The position numbers and the translations under genes are program-made. Source: Bacteroidia bacterium (GTDB taxonomy: Bacteria > Bacteroidota > Bacteroidia > Bacteroidales > Paludibacteraceae). From it: a stretch of DNA of 64,000 nt. The stretch is from contig SAAO01000008.1 of assembly GCA_009929375.1 (NCBI GenBank), positions 1 through 64,000 on the forward strand. The letters are read 5' to 3'. Below are positions 10,401 to 18,751 of this stretch, one piece after another (positions within the stretch are counted from its first letter, which is position 1; each line of letters opens with the position of its first letter). Under the pieces are notes generated by a model. The model was not told where the DNA came from. It made no database searches and was given only the letters and a program-made list of their open reading frames with translations.

Positions 10401-10595
10401 ATCGAAAATGGATTTTATTTGCCTGAAAATGTAACAGTATCAGAAATAATTATTTCCGATTTGCAGGGAGCCGTTTTGATGAAAATTGCAGATTTTGATA
10501 ATTATGTCACTATCAGCAGTCTGGCTTCGGGAGTATATGTGTTGCAATTACGGACAGAAGAGGGTGTTTTCAAAACCAAGCTTCTTAAAAAGTGA
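7467..10595 (+). CDS. Surface protein: lectin-like duplication, LRR_5, FISUMP and T9SS domains
   Basis: A 1042-residue exported protein. A signal peptide lies at about 1-20. Two related beta-sandwich domains (about 22-195, starting VPNGGFELWT, and about 200-385, starting LLSGDFEEWT) resemble carbohydrate-binding modules. BspA-like leucine-rich repeats (LRR_5, pattern AFxxCxxLxxIxIPxxVTxI) run from about 430 to 745. A FISUMP domain (Fibrobacter succinogenes major paralogue family) covers about 752-955, with QIGTQKWLVENLR, YGRLYTWN, CPAGWKIPTRAEW and GFSVRCVK. A T9SS tail (IYPNPIENGFYLPEN) ends the protein. Adhesion to polysaccharide or host material is inferred from the domains. No enzyme motif was seen. 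It stands alone, convergent with the amino-sugar operon. Confidence 0.88.
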   Translation: MKKLILLLLVLSPALSVFTQVSVPNGGFELWTATTYSYPANYLGNSNNDNDGFINVRKAVGYTGNYGVELETVLNDGVRMGYFMTVEAEEDDPSLWHGGIPYTEIPTGFQGYYKYNRASGDNGFMVIAFSKNGVNLRTYFFNLDGLHTDYTPFNFTLEPALTIAPDSVIVAFASSNMEGGLVGSKLVVDNVSFTGVSAQPALLSGDFEEWTDVTKETLDEWHAETERGIVSVKKTTDAYKGDYAVELKTYLGEKNNLPVARSASLMSGYYPDCNGGDCYPAGGQPFSNQTDVLEFYYKYIPQGSDYANVGLYFKKTGGPNGWLAGTSLTPASEFTYAEIPVNLFFEPDSVIIQIQSSGNWESMSLANVGSTLIIDDMGFRSQKYTLSKTVVSTPGALSALLSTAELNTITHLTVTGNIDARDFKTMRDLMPVLANVDISGATVMAYSGTEGTVNTVDFVYPANTIPRNGMLGKTTLKGFQLPLGITAIGRSAFNRCEKLTSITIPPTVTVIDTMAFRSCKALTDIAIPTSVTKINQSAFLLSGLKTISLAEGLEVIGNYAFQSCDSLQFLSIPSTVRSIGYCAITFVNSLQGISVPTSNQHYAAINGVLYDKSMQRLIAYPPLRSMHYDIPHGVTVIDTAAFEGNWRLRSVAMPATLTEIAPEAFYMCNMLSTIDIPASVTEIGEYSFYNCQGLAAVFVNTVTPLVTIASDSIFKYVNAGCTLYVPVGSAAAYQSDQGWSAYISRIKEFEPVTDVEGNVYHSVQIGTQKWLVENLRTRHYNNNDVILTSTNPFDDLSFDNMAKYNWAANNNEANNYLYGRLYTWNVLEDARDICPAGWKIPTRAEWEILFTYVAGIYSTSINKSLAASSAWATQADQIYNTPAYNQPMNNQSGFLAFPAGVRQTNGGFIGYWGTTYLWTSEKMDNYVAYGYNIDYNKQYMNSGLLQRQEGFSVRCVKTDVGTHAELLADKELKIYPNPIENGFYLPENVTVSEIIISDLQGAVLMKIADFDNYVTISSLASGVYVLQLRTEEGVFKTKLLKK

Positions 10596-10627
10596 GATGC
10601 CTTACAATGAATCGCAGGCAATAAATT

Positions 10628-10678
10628 TTGAGTATATAAAAAGGCTGAACCACTGGTTCAGCCTTTTTATATACTCAA
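10628..10678. terminator. Bidirectional terminator, 25-bp perfect palindrome arms
   Basis: Arms at 10628-10652 and 10654-10678 are exact reverse complements around a single central base. The A-run before and the T-run after the GC core (AAGGCTGAACCA) let it act on both strands. It separates two convergent genes. Confidence 0.85.
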
Positions 10679-10688
10679 TTTGTAAACA

Positions 10689-11339
10689 TTAAGCAAAAAT
10701 CAGATCACCAAAGAATTCCGGACGATGAAAATCAGGTTGTTTGGTTGATATCAGACTCCAGCTCAGATAGTGCGGATTCGAAGTGCCGTCAGCGCATTTG
10801 TAGAAATTTGCTTTCACACGTTCGGGCAGATTATTTTTGTCCAGTCCGAGTAAGTCAAACGGAATGGCGAAAGTAAGTTTCCATTCGAAGCCGGCTTTTA
10901 TTTCGTTGAAAGGTTGATCGCCAAGTGTGGCATAACGTTTAATGCGCGACATTTTTTCAGGTCCGAACATTTCGACTCCTTCCTCGCGTCCTGCACGTTC
11001 GGCAGCCAGACAGGTACCAATACAATTCAGTTCGAAGTTGTTGTATGTTTTCTGATCGGGACGCTGAAAGAAGAACTCAACGCAACTATCCTGCCATACA
11101 GGGTCGTTGTCGTTGGTAAAAGTCGCTTTTACATTGTTTTCCACCACTTTAAAAAAGAGATAAAGTGCGTCGGACGAACGTGCAATTTTGAAACGACAAT
11201 CGGGTTTGTACGGATATTCGGAAGGCCAGTTAAGCATATCCACATATTCGTATGTTTCGTGTTGCTCAAAATACTGAGCAGCAAAGCGAATGTCGGTGCC
11301 ATCAAGGCGGGGAGCGTATGAAACTTTAAGTGTTTTCAT
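10689..11339 (-). CDS. CBM9-like carbohydrate-binding protein, apparently cytoplasmic
   Basis: A 216-residue protein similar to the CBM9/DOMON-type beta-sandwich found in Bacteroidetes. Supporting segments are RFKIARSSDALYLFFKVVE, DPVWQDSCVEFFFQ, NNFELNCIGTC and WKLTFAIPFDLLG. It starts MKTLKVSYAPRLDGTD with no signal peptide or lipobox, so it should stay in the cytoplasm, which is unusual for a carbohydrate-binding fold. It is the last gene of a minus-strand operon, 61 bases after the NagB-like fusion. A role in handling an amino sugar or glycoside is inferred from position only. Confidence 0.7.
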   Translation of the reverse strand: MKTLKVSYAPRLDGTDIRFAAQYFEQHETYEYVDMLNWPSEYPYKPDCRFKIARSSDALYLFFKVVENNVKATFTNDNDPVWQDSCVEFFFQRPDQKTYNNFELNCIGTCLAAERAGREEGVEMFGPEKMSRIKRYATLGDQPFNEIKAGFEWKLTFAIPFDLLGLDKNNLPERVKANFYKCADGTSNPHYLSWSLISTKQPDFHRPEFFGDLIFA

Positions 11340-11400
11340 TATGTTTATCTTTTTTATACCCCAAAAAATATTACCTTTTTAAATTGATTTTTTTAGCTCC

Positions 11401-13389
11401 TCAGCCTTCTGTTTTGTATTCTACAAAGGCTTCGATGGCTTCGTAAGAGGCAAGTCCAAGCTTTTTGTAAAGATCGGCTGTCGCCTGGTTGCGGTCTTCG
11501 GCGCGTTGCCAGAAGAGGCGTTCGTCATTACCCATGAACGGTGCGCTTTCCATTTGCGACTGATGTTTCAGAATGGAGTTTCGTTTGCTGCGAAGTTGTT
11601 CCGGACTCATTGGAACGGCCATTTCAATGTGGTCGATTTCCCACTCAGCCCATGCACCACGGTACATCCAAATGCGGCAATCTTTCATCCATTCCTTTAA
11701 TTTCAGTTCATCGATGGCGGCCAAAGCTGCGTTCAGACAAACTTTGTGGGTTCCGTGCGGATCAGCAAGGTCACCGGCTACAAATATCTGATGTGGCTGC
11801 ACAGTGTCGAGCAATTGCATTACGATACGTACGTCTGCCTCAGTCAGTTTTCCCTTTTGCACTTTTCCTGTTTCGTAAAATGGCAAGTCCAGGAAATGTA
11901 CATTTTCAGGTTTCAGACCAATAAACCGGCAGGCTGCACGAGCTTCTTCGCGACGGATTTGTCCTTTCAGAAACAATACATCGGCTGTGTCGGTGTCACC
12001 GGTTTTCTTTTCGTTGAGCAGGAAGTTAAGAGCTCTGTCGAGTTTTTCGAGTAATGCTTTGTCAGCGTTGTTAAAGCCATTTATTACATTTTTAAACAGT
12101 GCAATGTAACGGATTACTTCATCGTCGCCTACTGCGATATTTCCTGAAGTCTGATAAGCCACATGAACTTCGTGTCCCTGATCAACAACTCTCTGGAAAG
12201 TTCCTCCCATTGAAATAACATCGTCGTCGGGGTGCGGACTGAAAACAAGAACTTTTTTAGGATATGGACGCGCACGTTCGGGGCGGTTTGCATCGTCGGC
12301 TCCTGGTTTTCCTCCCGGCCAGCCAGTGATAGTGCGCTGTAAATCGTTGAATATGCGAATGTTTACATCGTATGCAGAGCCGTACAGCGACAACAGTTCG
12401 TCAAGACCGTGCTGATTATAATCCTTGTTAGTTAGTTTCAGAATAGGTTTGTCAGTTTTTTCGCAAAGCCATACGATAGCGCGTCGTATCATTTTGTCGG
12501 TCCACTCACAAGGGCCTACGAGCCATGGGTGGCTAAGGCGTGTAAGCAACTGAGCTGCGTCGAGATCGAGAACCACGCTGGCATTTTTATGTGTCTGCAG
12601 GAATGAAGCAGGTACGTTGTCGTTTACTTTACCTTCCACCACTTCTTTGATAATGCTGGCTTTGTGTTCACCCCAGGCCGAGAGTATAACGCGGCGTGCA
12701 TTCATTATGGTCGAAAGTCCGATGGTGATGGCACTTGCAGGTACATCATTTTTCGAACTATAGAAACCTTTGAGCGTGGCTCGTGAGGCATCATCGAGAA
12801 GCATCAAACGGGTAGTGGAGCTAAGTTGCGAACCTGGTTCGTTGTAACCCACATTACCTACAAGTCCTACGCTGAGCAATGCCAGGTCGATACCGCCAGC
12901 CTGTTCAATTTCCATTTCGTAGTTGCGACAGAAATCGTAAATTTCTGAACGAGCCATTGTATGGTCGGGTGTAAAGAATGCTTCCGGAGCAATGTCAACT
13001 TTATTAATCAGTTTTTCGCGTAACAAAAGACTGTTTGAATGCAACTGACTGTCGAGTACCGGATAGAATTCCGACACATTAAACACAATTACATTTGCAA
13101 AACTCAGCTCTCCATTTTTATAAAGACTTACAAGGTCGTTGTACACGCTCAGCCACGACGAGCCTCCCGAGAGTGCAAGTACGCATTTCTCGTTTTTTGA
13201 AGCTTTTGTTTTTATAAGCTGAGCAATTTCCTTTGCAATAGCATGTGAGCCATCTTTTTCTGAAGTGTAGATGTCTGTATGTAGCTTTTCGAAGCGAGTC
13301 TGACGAGCCGCTTCAAAAGCATCTCCCGGACGATAATATCTTTCGGGGATACGTTCGAGTGTAATTTTTGAACTTAAATCAAAATTCAT
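11401..13389 (-). CDS. NagB-like domain fused to PIG-L/LmbE deacetylase domain
   Basis: A 662-residue cytoplasmic protein. Residues about 50-300 resemble glucosamine-6-phosphate deaminase (LALSGGSSWLSVYNDL, YNEPGSQLSSTTR). Residues about 378-640 are a PIG-L/LmbE zinc deacetylase with HPDDD at 386-390 and the later DPHGTH ligand. Such fusions, annotated as NagB-like, occur in Bacteroidales. Compared from memory with E. coli NagB, Asp72 is Ser106, Asp141 is Val177 and His143 is Asn179, while Glu148 remains as Glu184. The deaminase reaction is therefore doubtful, and the deacetylase half is the likelier active part. Its start ATG shares a base with the kinase stop (TAATG), showing tight coupling. 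Confidence 0.82.
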   Translation of the reverse strand: MNFDLSSKITLERIPERYYRPGDAFEAARQTRFEKLHTDIYTSEKDGSHAIAKEIAQLIKTKASKNEKCVLALSGGSSWLSVYNDLVSLYKNGELSFANVIVFNVSEFYPVLDSQLHSNSLLLREKLINKVDIAPEAFFTPDHTMARSEIYDFCRNYEMEIEQAGGIDLALLSVGLVGNVGYNEPGSQLSSTTRLMLLDDASRATLKGFYSSKNDVPASAITIGLSTIMNARRVILSAWGEHKASIIKEVVEGKVNDNVPASFLQTHKNASVVLDLDAAQLLTRLSHPWLVGPCEWTDKMIRRAIVWLCEKTDKPILKLTNKDYNQHGLDELLSLYGSAYDVNIRIFNDLQRTITGWPGGKPGADDANRPERARPYPKKVLVFSPHPDDDVISMGGTFQRVVDQGHEVHVAYQTSGNIAVGDDEVIRYIALFKNVINGFNNADKALLEKLDRALNFLLNEKKTGDTDTADVLFLKGQIRREEARAACRFIGLKPENVHFLDLPFYETGKVQKGKLTEADVRIVMQLLDTVQPHQIFVAGDLADPHGTHKVCLNAALAAIDELKLKEWMKDCRIWMYRGAWAEWEIDHIEMAVPMSPEQLRSKRNSILKHQSQMESAPFMGNDERLFWQRAEDRNQATADLYKKLGLASYEAIEAFVEYKTEG

Positions 13390-14489
13390 TATACTGTGAT
13401 TTTTGAGTTTTTATATTGGGCTTCGAACACAATTTGTTTCATTTTTTCAAAGTTTTCCTCCTGACTTTTCAGTAAGGCAAACTGGGCCAGCGTGCGCTGC
13501 ATATTGTGTTCGGGATGTTGTATCTTATAATAAGTGTCACCATTCAGGTAATCGGTGAAAAAGCGCACTGTCTGCATGTAGCTTAAAAGTTTTGCTCCAA
13601 ATGCAAGATATTCAAGTTCGGTGTCACTCAGGAATGTGGCTTTGCTCAGATAGCCTTCGCTGTAGGCTTTGAAAATTTCGAGATTGATGCCTACATTCTC
13701 AAGATTTTCGTCATCTTCGGCCCCTGTGTTAGCTGCTGTGCGCATAAAGTCGCCAAAATCGGAAAGTACAAAACCCGGCATTACAGTGTCGAGATCCACA
13801 ATGCAAATAGGTTCTTCGTTTTCGTCGAAGAGCATATTATTTACCTTGGTGTCGCAATGGTTGATGCGTTTTTGCAGTTTTCCTTCACGGAACATACGTT
13901 CGGGAGCACACATTCCCCATGCACGTTTTTCAATTTCGTCCACCATGAATTGCGTTTTTTCGAGTCTTCCTGCCGCATTGTTTTCCACTGCTTCGCGAAA
14001 TTGTTTTAACCTGAATTCCATATTGTGAAAATCAGGAATAGTTTCAATCAGTTCATCGTGCGGAATGTCGGAAAGCATGCACTGAAAATTTCCGAAAGCC
14101 TCGCCTGCTTTGAATGCAAGTTCGGGCGAAATGGCATCGTAACTGTGAGTATTTTCAATATTCACATACATTCTCCAGTATTCGCCTTCTGTGGTTTTAT
14201 AAAATAATTCTCCGTTTTTGGTAGGTATCAGTCGGAGTACTTTACGTTCTATGTTATTTTGTCCCTCGGCAGCAAGTTTTGATCTCAGGTGGTCGGTTAC
14301 TATGCTAATGTTTTTTTGCAGACCCGCCACATTTTTGAAGATATTGTGGTTGATTTTCTGTAAAAAATAAGACCCTTTCTCTGGTGTATTGGTTTTCAGA
14401 ATAAATGAATCATTGATATGCCCGATTTTTAGTGGAGACACAGTAGTGATTTCACCTTGAATGTCAAATTGTGAAATTATCTCTTCCAT
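13389..14489 (-). CDS. NahK-like sugar 1-kinase, aminoglycoside phosphotransferase fold
   Basis: A kinase of about 366 residues in the APH family, most like N-acetylhexosamine 1-kinase. It has an ATP-site region ending SYFLQKIN, the catalytic loop NHCDTKVNNMLF, and the metal-binding VDLDTVMPGFVLSDFGDFMR. The likely reaction is ATP-dependent phosphorylation of an N-acetylhexosamine at C1. The ATG at 14489 (MEEIISQFDIQ) is chosen because the 22-residue extension starting at 14555 is hydrophobic and does not look like part of the fold. It is the first gene of the operon with the NagB-like fusion and CBM9-like genes. The exact sugar is not provable from sequence. Confidence 0.8.
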   Translation of the reverse strand: MEEIISQFDIQGEITTVSPLKIGHINDSFILKTNTPEKGSYFLQKINHNIFKNVAGLQKNISIVTDHLRSKLAAEGQNNIERKVLRLIPTKNGELFYKTTEGEYWRMYVNIENTHSYDAISPELAFKAGEAFGNFQCMLSDIPHDELIETIPDFHNMEFRLKQFREAVENNAAGRLEKTQFMVDEIEKRAWGMCAPERMFREGKLQKRINHCDTKVNNMLFDENEEPICIVDLDTVMPGFVLSDFGDFMRTAANTGAEDDENLENVGINLEIFKAYSEGYLSKATFLSDTELEYLAFGAKLLSYMQTVRFFTDYLNGDTYYKIQHPEHNMQRTLAQFALLKSQEENFEKMKQIVFEAQYKNSKITV

Positions 14490-15002
14490 TTTTGAGTTAT
14501 GTGTTTTAAAGTAATATAGTATTAAGCCTGTAGTAATATGCAATATTCGTAGCATAATTACTGCCTTTTTGATTTGTCAGATTTAAAGTGTCCTTATATA
14601 TAACGTATAATTTAATATCAAAGTGATTTGTTTCTCTTTCACATTAAAATATTCTTGCGTTAATCTGTGAATTATCCGCTAATTTTATTTACCTTTGCAA
14701 AGATAATAAATATATTCAATAATAAATCTACAAAAATAGGAAAATCGCTAAAACTGTATTATTTTATCCTGTTTTCGTACAATATTATCCTGTTTTAAGT
14801 GGAAAATGAGCTAAAAATAGCCCACTGCAATTTGTTTAGGGATGAAATTGAAGTGAAATTTTAATAATTTTACACAAAGGTGACATGTTTTTTACCTGAT
14901 TTTTGCCAATAAAAAACTATTAATTTATTCATGGAAATAAAAGTTGGTTGACTGAAATTCATTTATCTTTGTTGTACGAAATGTAAAAAACAGAAATTCA
15001 AA
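14490..15002. promoter_or_regulatory. Divergent intergenic region with overlapping -7 motifs
   Basis: AT-rich region between the divergent amino-sugar operon and sdaA. At 14690-14705 the palindrome CTTTGCAAAG sits inside a plus-strand TACCTTTG (14690-14697) and a minus-strand TATCTTTG (14705-14698), so two -7 elements face each other. A separate TATCTTTG at 14964-14971, with TTGG at 14944, is the better candidate for sdaA, 31 bases before its ATG. No gene was seen. Confidence 0.4.
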
Positions 15003-16214
15003 ATGGAAAGTATAAAATCAATATACCGGATAGGAAACGGACCTTCGAGTAGTCATACCATGGGGCCAAAAAAGGCCGCTGAATTATTTCGTATTAAAAA
15101 TCCGGAAGCAACAGCGTTCAGGGTACATCTGTACGGAAGTCTGGCTGCGACCGGAAAGGGACACTTTACAGATAAAGCCATTGGCGACGCTCTGCATCCA
15201 TGCAATGTGGAGTTTGTGTGGCATCCTGAACTTGAGTTGCCGCTTCATACCAACGGAATGAAATTCGAAGCACTCGATACTAAAAATATTATATCTGATA
15301 GTTGGGTTGTCTACAGCATTGGGGGTGGAAAAATTATTGACGAAACCACCGATTTGTACGAAAAACAGATTTATGAGCACGAAAATATTACCGATATTTT
15401 AAACTGGGTCGAAAAGAGAGGAAAAACCTATTGGGAATATGTGCAGGATCGTGAAGAACCGGATTTGTGGGATTACCTGAACGAGGTCTGGAAAACCATG
15501 CAGAAATCGGTACGTGAAGGACTCGAAAATGATGGTGTATTACCGGGTGAACTGAATCTGCGTCGCAAGGCCGCTTCGTACTGGATTAAAGCCAAAAGTT
15601 ACAAAGTGAGTCTCCAGAACCGTTGCCTGATTATGGCTTATGCATTGGCTGTGTCCGAACAGAATGCAAGTGGAGGTGAAGTGGTTACTGCACCTACCTG
15701 TGGAGCCGCAGGTGTACTGCCTGCAATTTTGTACCATATGAAAAATTATCACGAATTTTCGGATAAAAATATACTTCAGGCACTTGCAACAGCAGGACTT
15801 TTCGGAAATGTGACACGTAAGAATGCTTCTATTTCCGGAGCTGAAGTCGGTTGCCAGGGCGAAATTGGTACTGCCTGCGCCATGGCCGCAGCAGCTTCAA
15901 ACCAAATGTTTGGCGGTTCGCCACAGCAAATTGAATACGCTGCCGAAATGGGACTTGAACATCATCTCGGACTGACCTGTGATCCTGTGTGCGGACTGGT
16001 ACAGATTCCATGTATCGAGCGTAATTCGTTTGCTGCGCTTCGCGCACTCGATGCAAACCTTTCGGCCATGATGGGCGATGGAAAACACATTATCAGTTTC
16101 GATAAAGTGGTGGAAACTATGCGCTCTACCGGTCACGATTTGCCTAATCTTTACAAAGAAACTTCGCTTGGCGGTTTGGCAAAATTTGCACATGTGTCTG
16201 GTGAAATGTGTTGA
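15003..16214 (+). CDS. sdaA: L-serine ammonia-lyase, iron-sulfur type, single chain
   Basis: Deaminates L-serine to pyruvate and ammonia in the cytoplasm, using a 4Fe-4S cluster. The N-terminal domain opens with YRIGNGPSSSHTMGPKKAAE, and the C-terminal domain has TAPTCGAAGVLPAIL, NASISGAEVGCQGEIG and CDPVCGLVQIPCIERN. Cys326, Cys330 and Cys337 lie in this last cluster-binding stretch. At 403 residues it is shorter than E. coli SdaA (about 454) but typical of Bacteroidetes single-chain forms. It is followed after 42 bases by kbl and then tdh, giving a serine/threonine catabolism group. TATCTTTG at 14964-14971 is a plausible -7 element. Confidence 0.94.
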   Translation: MESIKSIYRIGNGPSSSHTMGPKKAAELFRIKNPEATAFRVHLYGSLAATGKGHFTDKAIGDALHPCNVEFVWHPELELPLHTNGMKFEALDTKNIISDSWVVYSIGGGKIIDETTDLYEKQIYEHENITDILNWVEKRGKTYWEYVQDREEPDLWDYLNEVWKTMQKSVREGLENDGVLPGELNLRRKAASYWIKAKSYKVSLQNRCLIMAYALAVSEQNASGGEVVTAPTCGAAGVLPAILYHMKNYHEFSDKNILQALATAGLFGNVTRKNASISGAEVGCQGEIGTACAMAAAASNQMFGGSPQQIEYAAEMGLEHHLGLTCDPVCGLVQIPCIERNSFAALRALDANLSAMMGDGKHIISFDKVVETMRSTGHDLPNLYKETSLGGLAKFAHVSGEMC

Positions 16215-16256
16215 TCTAATTCATTACAAACTATATATTTAAACAATCTATTATTT

Positions 16257-17447
16257 ATGTATTCAGATTTTCAATCACACCTGCAAACCGAGCTTTCCGA
16301 TATCCGTGAAGCTGGTTTATATAAAAATGAGCGTGTCATTGTATCGCCACAGGGTGCGCTTATCCGCGTTGGCGATGGCAAGGAAGTGCTTAATTTTTGC
16401 GCTAACAATTATCTTGGACTCTCGAATAATCCTGAGTTGATTTCTGCAGCTAAAAATGCCCTCGATACTCACGGATATGGCGTTTCGTCGGTACGTTTTA
16501 TTTGTGGAACACAGGATTTGCACAAACAACTTGAAGCATCGATTGCACGCTTTTTCGGTACTGAGGATACAATATTATATGCAGCCTGTTTCGATGCCAA
16601 TGGTGGCGTTTTCGAACCATTGCTCAACGAGCAGGATGCGATTATCTCTGATGCCCTGAATCATGCATCAATTATCGATGGCGTTCGTCTTTGTAAAGCA
16701 CAGCGTTACCGTTATGCTAATGCCGACAAGGACGATCTGGAAAAACAGCTTATTGCAGCTCAGGCACAGCGTTATCGCCTGATTGTGACCGATGGGGTTT
16801 TCTCAATGGATGGAAATGTGGCACCGCTCGATAAAATTTACGAACTGGCCAATAAATACAATGCCATGGTTATGGTCGATGAGTCGCATTCGGCAGGAGT
16901 GGTTGGAAATACAGGTCGCGGGGTGACTGAACGTTATAATCTTCGTGGCGAAATCGAAATTATTACCGGAACACTTGGTAAAGCATTTGGAGGTGCTATC
17001 GGTGGATTTACAACCGGTAAAAAGGAAATTATCGAGCTGCTTCGTCAGCGTTCGCGTCCTTATCTTTTCTCAAATTCAATTCCGCCAATGGTGGCTGCAG
17101 CAGGTATCCGTATGTTTGCCATGATGGACGAAACCAATGAATTACAGGATAAACTGCACAAAAACACAGCTTATTTTGTGGAAAAAATGAAAGCAGCCGG
17201 CTTTGACATTAAACCAACTGAATCAGCAATTTGTGCCGTAATGCTTTACGATGCCAAATTATCGCAGGAAATGGCCGCCCGTTTGCTCGACGAAGGCATT
17301 TATGTAACCGGTTTTTATTATCCGGTAGTTCCTAAAAATCAGGCACGTATCCGTGTTCAGATTTCAGCAGCACACAATCCCGAACATCTTGACAAATGTA
17401 TTACTGCATTCAGCAAAGTGGGACGTGAGTTGGGTGTAATAAAATAA
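16257..17447 (+). CDS. kbl: Glycine C-acetyltransferase (2-amino-3-ketobutyrate CoA ligase)
   Basis: A PLP enzyme that splits 2-amino-3-ketobutyrate with CoA into glycine and acetyl-CoA. It has the alpha-oxoamine synthase pattern: LNFCANNYLGLSNNPEL, SVRFICGTQDLHKQLE, MVMVDESHSAGVVG, and the PLP lysine Lys242 in GTLGKAFGG. Its 396 residues match the family length. It lies between sdaA and tdh. Its substrate is the product of tdh, so the assignment as Kbl rather than another oxoamine synthase is well supported by context. Confidence 0.95.
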   Translation: MYSDFQSHLQTELSDIREAGLYKNERVIVSPQGALIRVGDGKEVLNFCANNYLGLSNNPELISAAKNALDTHGYGVSSVRFICGTQDLHKQLEASIARFFGTEDTILYAACFDANGGVFEPLLNEQDAIISDALNHASIIDGVRLCKAQRYRYANADKDDLEKQLIAAQAQRYRLIVTDGVFSMDGNVAPLDKIYELANKYNAMVMVDESHSAGVVGNTGRGVTERYNLRGEIEIITGTLGKAFGGAIGGFTTGKKEIIELLRQRSRPYLFSNSIPPMVAAAGIRMFAMMDETNELQDKLHKNTAYFVEKMKAAGFDIKPTESAICAVMLYDAKLSQEMAARLLDEGIYVTGFYYPVVPKNQARIRVQISAAHNPEHLDKCITAFSKVGRELGVIK

Positions 17448-17517
17448 GAAACACATTTAAACTAATCAAATAGACGAATTTGATTTTTAAAATAACAATT
17501 ATCTACTAATAACTCAA

Positions 17518-17549
17518 CTTCTTATTCCCCCTTGAGGGGGTTAGGGGGC
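17518..17549 (+). repeat. Dispersed 32-nt GC-rich repeat, copy 1
   Basis: These 32 bases recur identically on the opposite strand at 36464-36495. The core CCCCCTTGAGGGGG forms a 5-bp stem with a TTGA loop and is followed by TTAGGGGGC. It lies between kbl and tdh. Similar CCCCCT/AGGGGG intergenic repeats are known from Bacteroidetes genomes. Confidence 0.75.
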
Positions 17550-17563
17550 TAATAATAAACGAA

Positions 17564-18589
17564 ATGAAAGCATTAGTAAAAGCCAGTCCTGAAAAGGGAA
17601 TTTGGATGCAGGATGTACCAATGCCAAAGGTCGGCATTAACGACGTTCTGATTAAAATAAAGAAAACCGCCATTTGCGGTACCGACCTTCATATTTACAA
17701 ATGGGACGACTGGGCACAGCGTACCATAAAAACGCCTATGACCATTGGCCACGAATATATGGGTGAAGTGGTGGATATGGGAAGTGGTGTGAAAAACATC
17801 AAAATCGGTGACCGTGTAACCGGTGAAGGACATATTGCCTGCGGACATTGCCGCAATTGCCGTCGTGGTAAACTGCACGTGTGCGAAAACACTGTTGGTA
17901 TTGGTGTGAACCGCGATGGTTCGTTTGCCGAATATCTTTCGTTGCCTGCCGAAAATGTGGTACATTTGGATAGCCGCGTTTCCGACGAAATGGCTTCGAT
18001 CATGGACCCGTTCGGAAATGCCACGCACACAGCACTTTCGTTCCCGCTTATCGGCGAAGATGTGTTGATTACAGGAGCAGGACTTATCGGTACTATGGCT
18101 ACAGCTATTTGCCGTTTTGCAGGTGCCCGCAATATTGTGGTGAGCGACCTGAGCGATTATCGTCTGGATATTGCCCGCAAAATGGGTGCAACAGTAACTA
18201 TAAACCCTACAAAAGGCGAAACTATTGAGGCTGCTATGAAACAGCTGCATATGCGTGGTTTCGATATTGGTCTCGAAATGTCGGGTTCACCCAAAGCATT
18301 CGAAGGCATGATCGACAATATGTACAACGGTTCGAAAATTGCTTTGTTGGGAATTTTACCAAATACAACTACTGTGGACTGGGGTAAAATTATTTTCAAA
18401 GCTTTGACACTGAAAGGTATTTATGGCCGCGAAATGTGGGAAACATGGTATCAGATGGAGCAAATGCTGATTACCGGCATCGATCTTTCGCCAGTGATTA
18501 CGCATCGTTTCGGCATCGACGATTTCCAGAAAGGATTCGATGTAATGGAAAGCGGCGAATGTGGAAAGGTAATACTGAGCTGGGATTAA
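17564..18589 (+). CDS. tdh: L-threonine 3-dehydrogenase
   Basis: NAD- and zinc-dependent oxidation of L-threonine to 2-amino-3-ketobutyrate, the substrate of the adjacent kbl product. Medium-chain dehydrogenase features are visible: catalytic zinc ligands in [11 protein letters not shown] and [10 protein letters not shown], the structural zinc cysteines in [17 protein letters not shown], and a Rossmann nucleotide-binding segment ([16 protein letters not shown]). Its 341 residues match E. coli Tdh. Separated from kbl by 116 bases that hold a dispersed repeat, it may still be in the same transcript, because a terminator follows tdh. Confidence 0.95.
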   Translation: MKALVKASPEKGIWMQDVPMPKVGINDVLIKIKKTAICGTDLHIYKWDDWAQRTIKTPMTIGHEYMGEVVDMGSGVKNIKIGDRVTGEGHIACGHCRNCRRGKLHVCENTVGIGVNRDGSFAEYLSLPAENVVHLDSRVSDEMASIMDPFGNATHTALSFPLIGEDVLITGAGLIGTMATAICRFAGARNIVVSDLSDYRLDIARKMGATVTINPTKGETIEAAMKQLHMRGFDIGLEMSGSPKAFEGMIDNMYNGSKIALLGILPNTTTVDWGKIIFKALTLKGIYGREMWETWYQMEQMLITGIDLSPVITHRFGIDDFQKGFDVMESGECGKVILSWD

Positions 18590-18613
18590 GCATAACGTAT
18601 TTACAATAAATTT

Positions 18614-18649
18614 AAAGGCAGGATATTCATTTGGATATTCTGCCTTTTT
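18614..18649 (+). terminator. Intrinsic terminator after tdh
   Basis: A 13-bp stem (AAAGGCAGGATAT with ATATTCTGCCTTT, one G-T pair) is followed by a T-run. Confidence 0.8.
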
Positions 18650-18751
18650 ACTTTAAATGCATCAGGTTTTATATTATTGTACAGTTTTCCATATCAGATC
18701 GTATGGATTGTATTTTCTTTGTAAACCGGAATTTTATATAAACAGCTTACA

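Noticed and set aside
14490-14555. Longer N-terminus for the NahK-like kinase starting at 14555
   Set aside because: The extra residues are hydrophobic, not signal-peptide-like at their end, and not part of the kinase fold. The ATG at 14489 fits better.
17573-18250. A 225-codon open frame antisense to tdh
   Set aside because: The tdh frame carries a full set of zinc and nucleotide motifs. The opposite frame is cysteine- and histidine-rich with no domain.
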